Shown here piece by piece: positions 25,833 to 35,275 of a DNA stretch of 64,000 bases. A program made the translations under genes and the position numbers. A model generated the notes under the pieces. It was not told the origin of the DNA. It worked only from the letters and a program-made list of their open reading frames with translations, and ran no database searches. The stretch's first letter is position 1, and the number at the start of each line of letters is the position of its first letter. Source of the DNA: CAVONB01 sp963697205 (lineage in GTDB: Bacteria; Pseudomonadota; Alphaproteobacteria; Rhizobiales; Hyphomicrobiaceae); the NCBI GenBank assembly GCA_963697205.1, contig CAVONB010000006.1, positions 124,001 through 188,000 of the forward strand. Reading direction: 5' to 3'.

Positions 25833-26010
25833 GAGGCGGTCTCCATGCTGAGCACCGGCGCCGCCGGGTTCGCTGACGGCCGGTCGGTATCATCCTAACG
25901 CACCTTGGCGGCGATGGCGATGCGGGTGTTCTTGCCCGGATCGGGAACGGCGTGGACGCTGGCCGGCATTCGGGGTACGGGACAGGATCGCAATCATCCA
26001 AGCCCGGGAA

Positions 26011-27318
26011 ATGACGGCCGAAATCAAAAGCGTTGGCGCGCAGGTGCCAGAGCCTGTCACACAGACAGAGCCTGCCACGCTGCCCGAGCCTGTCACGCAG
26101 GGCGCGGTCGATGCGCTCGACGGCACCGTCATGCTTCTGGCGCCAGGGCAGGCGCGGATCGTTGCCGCCAGCCGCGCCGCGCGGACGCTCCTCGGCCTTC
26201 GGGGTGGCGACGCGCTTGCCCATACGCTCGATGCGGCCATGCCGGCCGTCGCCTGCCTGCGCCGCATCGCGGCCGCGGCCCATGCGCAGGGCGCGCGTCC
26301 CGGCACGCCGTACCGAGAGCGGCTGGTGTTCTGGACGCCCGATGGTGCGGTCGCGCGTGACGCCGAAATCGTGTGCCTCGATCCCGAATGCCTGCGGGTC
26401 ACGCTCGACCCCGCACCGTCTCGCACAAGCGCGTCGCCCACGATCGCGCCTTCTCCCACCGGCCGGCCCGACGCGCTGCTGGCCGCGATCGCCGCCCGCA
26501 TCCGCGACGGCATGGACCGTCGTGACGCCACGCGGCGCGCGCCTTCGGCATTCCCCAGCGCGCCATCGGGCGACGACGCCAGTCAGGCCCAGGTGACGCC
26601 GCCCGCCGAGCTCGCCACAGCGCTCGCGCGCCTCGGCCACGAACTGCGCACGCCGCTCGCCGCCGTCGCCGCCATGGCCGAGATTGTTCGCGACCAGCGG
26701 CTGGGACCGGATGCCGCCGAGCGCTATCGCGAGTACGCCGGCAACATTCACGACAGCGCGCGCCATGCGCTCGCCCTCGTCTCCGCGCTGCTCGACCCCG
26801 CGACAGCCGCCGGCCATGACGAGCCCACACCAACCTTCTCCGAAGTCGACGTCGCGCGGCTGCTGCGCGGTTGTCTCGACACGATCGCACCGCTCGCAGA
26901 CCAGGCGGGGCTCAAGATCGCGATCGCCGAGGCCCCGCGCCTTCCCCACGTGGTGGCGGATGAACGCGCGCTGCGCCAGATCGTTCTTAACCTGATGACC
27001 AACGCGCTGAAATTCACCCCCCGCGGCGGCCGCATCACCGTCACCACTGGGCATGCCGCCGACGGTCCGCTGCTCATCACCATTGCCGACACGGGCCTCG
27101 GCATGAGTGAAGACGAACTCGCGCATCTTCGGCGGGCGATGTCGCGCGACACCATCGATGCCGGCGCACCGCGCGCGGGCGGTGGTCGCGGCATCGGCCT
27201 CCCGATGGTGCGCCGCCTGGCGGCCCAGAGCGGCGGCCGCATCGAGATTTCGAGTGTCCTGGGACGTGGCACGTCGGTTTCGCTGAGCTTCGACAAATCC
27301 CGCCTGGTGCCGATCTGA
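26011..27318 (+). CDS. soluble sensor histidine kinase
   Basis: 435 aa without membrane segments, so cytoplasmic. An N-terminal repeat-like stretch (EPVTQTEPATLPEPVTQ) precedes a PAS-like region (about residues 36-130: DGTVMLLAPGQARIVAASRA). HisKA carries the H box LGHELRTPLAAVAAMAE (His210). The ATPase domain has the N box (LRQIVLNLMTNALKF), the G1 box (IADTGLGM) and the G2 box (GGGRGIGLPMVRRLA). No response regulator is adjacent, so it is an orphan here. ATG 26011 has only a close, weak GGGAA. The signal is unknown. Confidence 0.9.
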   Translation: MTAEIKSVGAQVPEPVTQTEPATLPEPVTQGAVDALDGTVMLLAPGQARIVAASRAARTLLGLRGGDALAHTLDAAMPAVACLRRIAAAAHAQGARPGTPYRERLVFWTPDGAVARDAEIVCLDPECLRVTLDPAPSRTSASPTIAPSPTGRPDALLAAIAARIRDGMDRRDATRRAPSAFPSAPSGDDASQAQVTPPAELATALARLGHELRTPLAAVAAMAEIVRDQRLGPDAAERYREYAGNIHDSARHALALVSALLDPATAAGHDEPTPTFSEVDVARLLRGCLDTIAPLADQAGLKIAIAEAPRLPHVVADERALRQIVLNLMTNALKFTPRGGRITVTTGHAADGPLLITIADTGLGMSEDELAHLRRAMSRDTIDAGAPRAGGGRGIGLPMVRRLAAQSGGRIEISSVLGRGTSVSLSFDKSRLVPI

Positions 27319-27632
27319 TGGCTGCACAACGCGGCGACGTCGGGCCCATCGGCATACGAGACCGCAAGGCGGCCCGGCGCGCGCCATCTTCCGAGAGCCC
27401 CTTCAGCGCGCGAGGCAGAAAATGCCGAACCTAGCCGGGCGCAAACCGTTCTTTTTCATGAGACTAATTCCAATGTTCACGGGCCCGGCGCATCGTCATT
27501 GACGACCCGGATGCGCGATGGTCTATCGCGCAGAGCGGCCCTCGTGATGCCGCCGCGTTTCATCGCCGTTATCTGCCCGAAGCGACCACCCCGAGCCAGC
27601 GCCCATTGAGCCACGCCCCGCCGTCCCCGCCA
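27319..27632. other. intergenic region, about 314 bases
   Basis: Separates the histidine kinase from the ABC permease. Mostly GC-rich filler, with an AT-richer patch at about 27445-27480 (TTCTTTTTCATGAGACTAAT) that could hold the permease promoter. No clear Fur, Irr or RirA site was recognised and no gene was seen. Confidence 0.4.
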
Positions 27633-29339
27633 ATGCTGCACGACGTGCTGGCGCGCATCAGCGCCCTGCCGCATCGGCTCGGCCGGTGGCGCGCGCGTCG
27701 ACGCTCGTCGCCGGCCTGGACGGCGGCCGTCGCGACGATCCTGGCAGTCATGGCACTGCCGCTCTTGACGATCGCCTGGGTCGCCTTTCACCCGGCCGAG
27801 AACATCTGGCCGCACCTGCTCTCCACAGTCCTGCCCGGCGCGGTGCGCGATACCGTGCTCGTCATGATCGCAGTCGGCGCCCTGACCCTGACATTCGGCA
27901 CCGCCACCGCCTGGCTCGTCACCATGTACCGCTTTCCCGGCCGTGCTGTGCTCGACCGGCTGCTGGTGCTGCCGCTGGCGATCCCCACCTACATCGTCGC
28001 CTACGTCTGGGTGGAGCTGCTCGACTACGCCGGCCCTGTGCAGACGGCGCTACGCAACACCTTCGGCTGGCAACGGCCCGCCGACTACTGGTTCCCCGAG
28101 ATCCGCTCCATCGGTGGCGCGGCGTTCGTCCTGGCAAGCGTGCTCTACCCCTACGTCTACCTCTCCGCGCGCGCGAGCTTCGTGCAGCAATCGGTCTGTG
28201 CACTGGAGGTGGCGCGCACGCTCGGACGCACCGCCATGGCCACGTTCTGGGCCGTGGCCCTGCCGCTCGCCCGGCCGGCACTGGCCGCAGGCACCGCACT
28301 TGCGCTGATGGAGTGCCTGAACGACATCGGCGCGGTGCAGTACCTCGGCGTGGAAACGTTGACCGTCAGCGTCTACGCGACATGGTTGCAGCGCTCCAAC
28401 CTGGGCGGAGCGGCGCAATTGGCCGTCGTCATGCTGTTCCTCGTCGCCGTCTTGTTTGCGGTGGAGCGGATGGCGCGCGGCGCCGCGCGCTTCCATCACA
28501 CGACCGGCCGCTATCGCTCGATCCCCTTCGAGGACATCGAGGGCTGGCGCGGCTGGCTCGCCGCTGCGTTGTGCGCGGTCCCCTTCGTCGTCGGCTTTCT
28601 CGTGCCGTTTCTTGTCCTGTCCGCCAACGCTTTCGGACACGCCAGTGCAGCACTCGCCGTCGGCTTCACGCAGGCAGCCTTCAACTCCATCCTGCTCGCC
28701 CTGATGGCCGCCCTCGTCGCCGTCTGCCTGTCGCTGGTGCTGGGCTACGCCCGCCGCGTCGCCGCCAACGGCTTCACCCGGCCCGCTGTCGGTCTCGCCG
28801 GCCTTGGTTACGCGGTGCCCGGCACCGTGCTGGCACTCGGCCTCTTGATTCCGTTGGCCACCTTCGACAACTGGGTGGACGCCTGGGCCCGTGCGATCGT
28901 CGGCGTCTCGACCGGCCTCCTCCTGTCGGGCTCGCTGTTTGCGCTCACGCTTGCCTACACGATCCGTTTCCTGGCCGTCTCGCTGGGCTCGATCGAGGCC
29001 GGTCTGGAGCGCATCTCGCCCAATCTGGATGCCGCCGCGCGTGCGCTCGGCGAGACCGCGTGGTCCGCGCTTTGGCGCGTGCACCTGCCCTTGCTTGTGC
29101 CTGCCTTGGGCGCAGCGGGCTTGCTGGTTTTCGTCGATGCGATGAAGGAACTGCCCGCCACGCTGCTATTGCGTCCTTTCAACTTCGAGACGCTGGCCAC
29201 GCACGTGTACGGCCTGGCCGCGCTCGAGCAGTTCGAACAGGCCTCACTGGGCGCGCTCGCTATCGTTGCGGTCGGCCTCGTGCCGGTCCTGTTGCTGCAT
29301 CGTGCGGTCGCAGGCGGTCGCGCCGGTCATCGCCACTGA
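27633..29339 (+). CDS. ABC transporter permease, fused double-domain iron(III) type (FbpB-like)
   Basis: 568 aa with about 12 membrane segments arranged as two homologous halves. Each half ends in an EAA-type loop that docks the ATPase: ALEVARTLGRTAMATFWAVA in the first and NLDAAARALGETAWSALWRV in the second. The fused layout and SRPxx-like PLARPALAAG and PLLVPALGAAG match FbpB/SfuB-type ferric iron permeases; thiamine or other substrates are possible. ATG 27633 is used; TTG 27606 would add nine residues, neither with a good Shine-Dalgarno. No binding-protein or ATPase gene is adjacent, so the partners must lie elsewhere. Confidence 0.88.
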   Translation: MLHDVLARISALPHRLGRWRARRRSSPAWTAAVATILAVMALPLLTIAWVAFHPAENIWPHLLSTVLPGAVRDTVLVMIAVGALTLTFGTATAWLVTMYRFPGRAVLDRLLVLPLAIPTYIVAYVWVELLDYAGPVQTALRNTFGWQRPADYWFPEIRSIGGAAFVLASVLYPYVYLSARASFVQQSVCALEVARTLGRTAMATFWAVALPLARPALAAGTALALMECLNDIGAVQYLGVETLTVSVYATWLQRSNLGGAAQLAVVMLFLVAVLFAVERMARGAARFHHTTGRYRSIPFEDIEGWRGWLAAALCAVPFVVGFLVPFLVLSANAFGHASAALAVGFTQAAFNSILLALMAALVAVCLSLVLGYARRVAANGFTRPAVGLAGLGYAVPGTVLALGLLIPLATFDNWVDAWARAIVGVSTGLLLSGSLFALTLAYTIRFLAVSLGSIEAGLERISPNLDAAARALGETAWSALWRVHLPLLVPALGAAGLLVFVDAMKELPATLLLRPFNFETLATHVYGLAALEQFEQASLGALAIVAVGLVPVLLLHRAVAGGRAGHRH

Positions 29340-29416
29340 ACGCGCAACGCGTCCTGCCGACACGGCGCGTCACGCGCAACGCCGCGCTTGAAGGCGCAAC
29401 GCCGCGCAGGCCGCCA

Positions 29417-31369
29417 TCACTTCGATTGGCTGTAGCTCTTCACGGGTCTGGCGAGCCCGTCGGCTTCGGCAGCCTCCAGACCGGGATCGTCCGGCGCCGG
29501 TGGTGAGACGAAAATCCGCGGCGTTGCGCCGCCCGCTCCCGCCTTGGCCTTCGCACCCGATGAGCTACCGGCCGCCGTTGCCGCGCTGCCCGCGGCCTTG
29601 TCCGCCGCGCCAGAGGCCGCATTCGCTGCCCGCGCCGCCGCCGAAACGGGCGATTCCGCCGCCGCGACCGCCCCCGGCGATGCTGACGCATCGGCCGGCT
29701 TGGCTGCCGCAGTCGAAGATGCGCCCTGCGTCTGCCGCCGGTCGATCACGACCGCGGCGGGCGCGGCGCCTGCACCTGCCTCCGGCGCCTTCTGCGCTCC
29801 AGCCGTCGTCGACGTATCGCTCGCCCGCGCGGCGCCCACGGTCCCACCGGCTCCGCGCGCAGCCGCAGCCGCTTCCGGCTTTGCCTGCGTGCCCGCCGTC
29901 GTGCCGCTGCCGGTCGTCCGACCCGTCACCTCTTCGACATCGACGACCTTGGGATCGCGCACCACGACCTCGTCGGCTTCGATCTCCACGATCCGGTCGT
30001 CGGCCGACAGCACCGGGTCGCGCGGCGCGCCGAGCGCGACCAGCTCCTCAAGCTTCTGCGCTACGAGGTCGGCATCGCGCTTCTCCGCCTGCTCGACAGG
30101 CACCCGCCAGCGGAATGCGTCGAGCGCGCCCGTCACCGGCGACACGGGCTGCCATGTGTCGGAGACGACGCCGTCGGCGGTCCACGCGGGATCGCGCGGC
30201 GCGTTGACCGCACGCGCGAGCCACTCGCGCACGCGGCCCTTGTCGCCGTGCTGCTCGCCCTCGATGCGCGCCATCACCGTGCACACCCGTTGCGTCAGCC
30301 GGTCTTCCACCAGCGGCTCCAGCGCGGCGCGCGCCTCGTCCCAGTCCTTGGATTCCACGGCCGCCATTGCAACCGCGAGCGAGCTCTCGATCGACATCGG
30401 CGCCAGCGAGGCGAGCTGCTTGACGCGATCGAGACGGTCGCGCGGGCTGTCGCCCAGCCGCGCATAGGCATACGCGACGGCGAGGTCGGGATGCGGCGCC
30501 TTCGGCCACGTCTGCTGGATGATGCGCGTCGCGCGCGGCGTGTTCCCCCGCGAGGCCAGGATGCGGCCCGCAATCGCGGCAGCCGGCACGAGGTCGACGG
30601 CGAGCCCGTGCGCCTCGATCGCATAACCGAGCGCCTTTTCCGGATCGCTGTCCTCGGCGGCCTGTGCCTTGGCGGTCAGCAGCACCGCGCGCCGGCGGTC
30701 GGCGCTGGCCTTTTCTAGCAGACCGTTGCGCCGCCCGATCGCCAGCGTCTCAAGCGCACCGTCCCAATCGGCCTGCTTGCACTGGATCTCGAACAGCGCA
30801 TCCGCCGCCCATGTGAGCTTCGGATTGAGCTTCAGCGCGCGCTCCGCGAATTGGCGTGCGGCCTCCGTCTCGCCCTCGTTCTCCGCTTCCACGAAAAGCC
30901 CGCGCAGGCCGAGCTGCTCAGTGTCCGGCGACGACAGCATTGCCTCGAAGATCCGCCGCGCCGTCGTCTGGTCGCCCGACAGCCGCGCAGCCTGCGCACG
31001 CAACAGGTGCGTCAGCGGCTCGTTGGGCAGTGTCCGCCTCGCCTGCATCGCATACCGCGTGGCCAGCACCTTGTCGCCGGCGCCGAGCGCAATCATGCCG
31101 CTGGAGAGCGCTTCGAGCCCGCGCTTCTGGCGGCGCCGGTTGAAGATGCCGCCGAGCGCGGCCGGCGCGAGCCAGAGCTGCCGCAACAGGTTCCAGGCGA
31201 CGACCGACAACCCGATCGTGAGGCCGAGAATGACGACAGCGCGGAAAACGCTCGTCTCCACTTCGAAGCCCTGCCAGTTGAGAACCAGCATTCCGGGCCG
31301 GTCCGCCAGCCAGGCGAGCCCCGTGGCGACGGCGATGACGGCGAGCAGCAGCAGGACGAGACGCAGCAT
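29417..31369 (-). CDS. hemY: HemY-like TPR membrane protein of the heme locus
   Basis: 650 aa. Two N-terminal membrane segments (LVLLLLAVIAVATGLAWLA and AVVILGLTIGLSVVAWNLL), then TPR repeats over about residues 85-390 (ARQFAERALKLNPKLTWAAD), then an unusually long Ala/Gly/Thr-rich tail of about 170 residues. This is the HemY family of alpha- and gammaproteobacteria, thought to organise late heme synthesis enzymes at the membrane; it is not the Bacillus protoporphyrinogen oxidase of the same name. It follows the mitofilin gene on the same strand by 51 bases. The tail is low-complexity and probably disordered. Confidence 0.9.
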   Translation of the reverse strand: MLRLVLLLLAVIAVATGLAWLADRPGMLVLNWQGFEVETSVFRAVVILGLTIGLSVVAWNLLRQLWLAPAALGGIFNRRRQKRGLEALSSGMIALGAGDKVLATRYAMQARRTLPNEPLTHLLRAQAARLSGDQTTARRIFEAMLSSPDTEQLGLRGLFVEAENEGETEAARQFAERALKLNPKLTWAADALFEIQCKQADWDGALETLAIGRRNGLLEKASADRRRAVLLTAKAQAAEDSDPEKALGYAIEAHGLAVDLVPAAAIAGRILASRGNTPRATRIIQQTWPKAPHPDLAVAYAYARLGDSPRDRLDRVKQLASLAPMSIESSLAVAMAAVESKDWDEARAALEPLVEDRLTQRVCTVMARIEGEQHGDKGRVREWLARAVNAPRDPAWTADGVVSDTWQPVSPVTGALDAFRWRVPVEQAEKRDADLVAQKLEELVALGAPRDPVLSADDRIVEIEADEVVVRDPKVVDVEEVTGRTTGSGTTAGTQAKPEAAAAARGAGGTVGAARASDTSTTAGAQKAPEAGAGAAPAAVVIDRRQTQGASSTAAAKPADASASPGAVAAAESPVSAAARAANAASGAADKAAGSAATAAGSSSGAKAKAGAGGATPRIFVSPPAPDDPGLEAAEADGLARPVKSYSQSK

Positions 31370-31420
31370 GGATCGGGCCTGGTTCGTGTTAGGTGCGGTT
31401 CGAAGGGCGATGGCCCTCCA

Positions 31421-33388
31421 TCAGTTGGACTTCGGGGCTGGCGCCGGCGCGCCGCTGAGCGACGACTTCAGCTGCCCCTCGATGGCGGACAACGCCCGGT
31501 CGACGGTCTGGCGCGCCTCGACGCGGGCAAGCCAGTCCTTGGCGATGGTGCGGCCTTCCGCGCTCAGCGCCTTGGCTTCGCCCACGACGTCGCCAAGGCG
31601 GTTCTCCTTGAGCGCGGTCTCGATGCGCCCGATGATCGCTTCCGTGCTCGTGTCGCCCGGTGCGTGATCGGTCCTCCGGACCCGCACGATCGACTTGGCG
31701 CCGGCCATCAGCCGCTCCAGCACGGTGCCGTCCTCGGGCTCGAGGCTCGCATCGAGGATGCGCCCCGCGATCGGCCGGAAGTCGCGCATCAGCTCGGGCA
31801 GCGTCGGCACGCCCTTGTCCTTGTAGGCTTCGAGCGCCGCCAGATCGAAGCGGCCACCCGATGCCGATTTAACTTCGGCGAGTTCGGCAGCGTACTTCTG
31901 GCCGCGGTCGAGCACGCGCTTCAGGTTGTTGAGCTCCAGCGAAAGCACAATGCGCTGCGCGTTCTGGCGCCGGTCACTCTCGCTTCTGACCACGCCCTGC
32001 ACGCTGCTTTCCAGCGAGGCGAGCTTCTGCGCGACCGGCGCGACCGCGGCCGTGACGTCGGCGGGACGCGCGACCGACTTCAGTTTCGCCTCCAGGTCGC
32101 CCTTCATCGCATCGAGCCCACTCTTCAGGCCGCCCGTTTCTTCCTGCACGACGCGCAGCGTCTGGCCGAGCCGGTCGGCATCCGATTTTAGCGCCTCGAT
32201 CCGTTGCGTGATCTTGGCCGTTTCCGTGCGCACGCCGGTCAGTTCGCGGTCGATGCGCTGCGTGCCCGAGCGAGCGGCCTCGGCCGCTTCCGCGGTCTGG
32301 CCGATGCGTGCCTCGATCGATTGGTTGATCGTCGCCTGCAGGCCGGCCAGCTTGGTGTCGAGCGACGTCTCAAGATCCTTGATGCGCCCCGACAGTGCCG
32401 CCAGCTGTGGGATGCGGCCCTTTTGCGGATCGCTGTCGGCCGCAGCCGCCAGCGCGGCGAGCGTCTGCTCCAGCTTGGTCAGCCGCGTGTCGGACCCGCC
32501 CGCGGGTTGTTGCGCGATCTTCTGCTCCAGCGCCTTGGTGTCGGCCGCGAGCTTGGCGGCCGTCGCCGAAACCGTATCGAGCGCCTTCGTGCGCTGCTCG
32601 AGCTCGGCCAGCCGCCGCTCGGCCTCCGCGAGCTTTGCCCCTGCACCCGCGTCGTTTGCTGCCGCCGGTCGCGCCGCCAGCCGCTTTTCGACATCGGCCA
32701 TACGTTGGGTCAGCGCCTCCGAGCTTTGTCCACCCAGGAGGCCGCCGCTGATGCCGAGCTGTTTCAGGTGCGGTGCCAGCGTGTCCGCGCCCAGCAAAGC
32801 GAGGAAGCCGCCGATGATGCCCGCCAGCATGTGCGTGAGCAGGCGTCCGAAGCCGCCTCCGCTGCGCGGTGGCGGTGGCGCGGCCGGCGGCGGTGTCCCG
32901 CGGCCTTGTCCGCCCGATCCCGTCGACGCGCCCGATCCGGTCGCCTGTGATCCCGGCGCCTTCGATCCTGTCGTCGGCGTCCCCGTTGTCGCTGTGCCTG
33001 TAGCCTGTGAGCCGGTCGCGCCTATCGTCGGCTTCGGCGTGGCCGAAGCGGCGTCCCTTGCGTCTTTCGCCGCGGAGGCCGCCGCCTTTGCCGCGCCCGC
33101 CGCTGCGGTCGCCGCGGCTGCCGCGCCTGTCGCGGTCGCCCCGCTGGCCGGCGGTGCTGTGCCTGCCGGCGCTGTCGTGCTGCCGTCGGTCTTGCTGGCG
33201 AGGTTCGACCACGTCGATCCCGACGCGCCGGTGCTCGTGGCGCCTTTCGCCGTGCCCGTAGCAGGCGTCGACGGCTGTTCCTTCACTTCCTTGGCGGTGA
33301 GATCGAGCGTGACGACGGGCTTCTTGGGTGCGGCGCTCTCGCCGGAGCGTGATTGGTCCTTGCCCGGATCGTCTTTCTTGTCGGCCAT
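31421..33388 (-). CDS. mitofilin/Mic60-like inner membrane protein
   Basis: 655 aa. An N-terminal disordered region rich in Ala/Thr/Gly/Pro (residues 1-165) is followed by one membrane segment (LLTHMLAGIIGGFLALLGAD), long coiled coils (about 205-450, KLAEAERRLAELEQRTKALD) and a helical C-terminus with the mitofilin-signature-like region PTLPELMRDFRPIAGRILDA. Alphaproteobacterial Mic60 shapes inner-membrane invaginations and is encoded in the heme locus, as here between hemD and hemY. ATG 33388 has GGAGG 10 bases upstream. Confidence 0.88.
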   Translation of the reverse strand: MADKKDDPGKDQSRSGESAAPKKPVVTLDLTAKEVKEQPSTPATGTAKGATSTGASGSTWSNLASKTDGSTTAPAGTAPPASGATATGAAAAATAAAGAAKAAASAAKDARDAASATPKPTIGATGSQATGTATTGTPTTGSKAPGSQATGSGASTGSGGQGRGTPPPAAPPPPRSGGGFGRLLTHMLAGIIGGFLALLGADTLAPHLKQLGISGGLLGGQSSEALTQRMADVEKRLAARPAAANDAGAGAKLAEAERRLAELEQRTKALDTVSATAAKLAADTKALEQKIAQQPAGGSDTRLTKLEQTLAALAAAADSDPQKGRIPQLAALSGRIKDLETSLDTKLAGLQATINQSIEARIGQTAEAAEAARSGTQRIDRELTGVRTETAKITQRIEALKSDADRLGQTLRVVQEETGGLKSGLDAMKGDLEAKLKSVARPADVTAAVAPVAQKLASLESSVQGVVRSESDRRQNAQRIVLSLELNNLKRVLDRGQKYAAELAEVKSASGGRFDLAALEAYKDKGVPTLPELMRDFRPIAGRILDASLEPEDGTVLERLMAGAKSIVRVRRTDHAPGDTSTEAIIGRIETALKENRLGDVVGEAKALSAEGRTIAKDWLARVEARQTVDRALSAIEGQLKSSLSGAPAPAPKSN

Positions 33389-33486
33389 GGGAATGACGCC
33401 TCCACACCTACGCGCTCATGGAACCTCGGCGACACACGAACGCCGCCGGAACCGATTCAGACGATGAGCACGGAATTCGTTGCCTA

Positions 33487-34224
33487 TCAAGGCTTTCCAT
33501 CTGATTTTGCCGCGACCTGCCCGACGAGGGCAAGCAATTCTTCCAGGCTCGGCCTGCGCGCGACAGCAATCGTCAGGCTGCGCGGCTGCAACTCGGCCGC
33601 GACGTTATCGGACATGCAGAAATGAACGATGTGCTGCGTCACCGCCTGCAGGCCGGCCGCGCGCACCAGGTCCTGGAAGCGGCGCGCGGCTGCCGGCGAC
33701 ATCAAGATCACGCCGTCGACCGTACCCGCGCGCAGCGCTGATAAGGCTTCGGCGGGAAATTCCTCTGCCGGCTCCGCACGATAGAGCACCGCGCGCCGTG
33801 CTGCGACACCGCAGTCCATGAGCGCGCCAACGAGGTCGAACGCGACGTCTTCGCCGCTGAGGTGCAACAGCAAGCCGCCCCCCGTGCCAACCGCCGCGCG
33901 GATCGGCGCTATCAGATCGCGCGCCCGTCCGGCCCCCTCGATCACGTTGTCGAACCCCAACGAGCGCGCCAGCGCCGCCGTGGCGCCGCCGACCGCATAG
34001 AGCGGCAGGTGGCGGGCTTGGTCGAAAGTCGGGTGCGTCGCCAGGACACGCAGCGCGTTGCGGCTGGTGGCGGCCAGCACGGTCACGCCGGAAAGGTCGA
34101 CCTCCGCGCCGGCAACCGCGACGATGGCGCTCGTGGGCGCCGCCGTCACCGCGTGTCCGGCAGCGCGCAAGGCGTCCGCCAGATCGTCGGATTCCGCTTT
34201 CGGCCGTGTGACGATCAGGTGCAT
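33487..34224 (-). CDS. hemD: uroporphyrinogen-III synthase
   Basis: 245 aa. Opens with the family-typical MHLIVTRPKAESDDLADALR, followed by VTVLAATSRNALRVLA and a C-terminal VDGVILMSPAAARRFQDLV. It cyclises hydroxymethylbilane to uroporphyrinogen III. HemD proteins are poorly conserved, so position helps: the ATG (34222-34224) overlaps the hemC TGA (34224-34226), showing translational coupling. The long frame extending upstream to 35610 is out of frame with hemC and is discarded. Cytoplasmic. Confidence 0.92.
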   Translation of the reverse strand: MHLIVTRPKAESDDLADALRAAGHAVTAAPTSAIVAVAGAEVDLSGVTVLAATSRNALRVLATHPTFDQARHLPLYAVGGATAALARSLGFDNVIEGAGRARDLIAPIRAAVGTGGGLLLHLSGEDVAFDLVGALMDCGVAARRAVLYRAEPAEEFPAEALSALRAGTVDGVILMSPAAARRFQDLVRAAGLQAVTQHIVHFCMSDNVAAELQPRSLTIAVARRPSLEELLALVGQVAAKSDGKP

Positions 34225-35153
34225 CAGTCGAGCAAGGTGAAAAAGCCGGGCCCGGCGCGTGCAAGCAAGTCCTCGGCAGCATCCACGGCGAGCCGCATCG
34301 CGTCCGCGGCCGCTCCCGTGCGTTGGGTGCGATGGACCGTGCGCCCGTCCGGCGTCAGGATCTCGCCGCGGAAATCGATCGCTCCCGCGACGATGCGGGC
34401 CAGTCCGCCGATCGGCGTACGGCAAGAGCCTTCGAGTGTCTGCAGGAAGGCGCGCTCGGCATCCACGCACGTGCGCGTGTCGCCGTCGTCGAGGGCCGCG
34501 ACGCAGGCCGCGGTGTCCCGGTTCCCGGCGCGGATTTCGATGCCCACGGCGCCCTGCGCGACGGCGGGCAGCATCGTGTCGGTCTCCACCACCGCCGTGA
34601 TGTGGTGCGCAAGCCCCAGCCGGTTGAGCCCGGCCATTGCCAGGAAGGTCGCTTCCGCCACGCCGTCGGCCAGCTTTCTCAGCCGCGTTTCCACGTTTCC
34701 CCGGAACTCGACGATTGCGAGGTCCGGTCTCAGGTGGCGCACCTGTGCCCGCCGGCGCAGCGATGAGGTACCGACCACCGCGCCCGACGGCATGTCGGCG
34801 AGCGCGCGATGCTTGAGGCTGATGAACGCGTCGCGCACGTCCTCGCGCGGCAACAGCGCTGCGATCGACAGGCCGTCGGGCAATTGCGTAGGCACGTCCT
34901 TCATGGAGTGCACGGCAAGATCGATCCGGCCGTCCAGCAGCGCGTCTTCGATCTCCTTGGTGAAAAGCCCCTTGCCGCCGGCTTCCGACAGCGGCCTGTC
35001 CTGGATGCGGTCCCCCGACGTCTTGAAGACGACGATCTCGAAATCGGCCTCCTGCCGCCCGTGAGCGACCATCAGGCGCCCGCGGACCTCGCGCGCCTGG
35101 GCGAGCGCCAATGGCGAGCCGCGGGTGCCGATGCGGAGGATGCGCGCTTGCAC
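34224..35153 (-). CDS. hemC: hydroxymethylbilane synthase (porphobilinogen deaminase)
   Basis: 309 aa from GTG 35153. Key motifs: ILRIGTRGSPLALAQA, FKTSGDRI, GGKGLFTKEIEDALL, LAVHSMKDVP, VGTSSLRRRAQV and LEGSCRTPIGG, in which Cys244 holds the dipyrromethane cofactor. It polymerises four porphobilinogens. GTG is chosen because the next in-frame residues begin the conserved strand; the frame stays open to 35309 with non-conserved sequence. The Shine-Dalgarno is weak. It is divergent from tsaD, with 122 bases between starts, and leads the operon hemC-hemD-mitofilin-hemY. Confidence 0.96.
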   Translation of the reverse strand: MQARILRIGTRGSPLALAQAREVRGRLMVAHGRQEADFEIVVFKTSGDRIQDRPLSEAGGKGLFTKEIEDALLDGRIDLAVHSMKDVPTQLPDGLSIAALLPREDVRDAFISLKHRALADMPSGAVVGTSSLRRRAQVRHLRPDLAIVEFRGNVETRLRKLADGVAEATFLAMAGLNRLGLAHHITAVVETDTMLPAVAQGAVGIEIRAGNRDTAACVAALDDGDTRTCVDAERAFLQTLEGSCRTPIGGLARIVAGAIDFRGEILTPDGRTVHRTQRTGAAADAMRLAVDAAEDLLARAGPGFFTLLD

Positions 35154-35275
35154 GTGGTGCTGTCCCGGTGTTAGGCGGTCTCGGTCGTTCGTTCGCGCAT
35201 CTATGCCCGCGCGCCCGCGGGAAGGCAAATGCATCGAGCGATCGGCGTTTTCCAGGCGAAACGGCAACGCAACCC

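Noticed and set aside
29340..29416. Direct repeat GCGCAACGCCGCGC as a regulatory site
   Set aside because: It lies between convergent gene ends, has no hairpin with T-run and is of a composition common in this genome.
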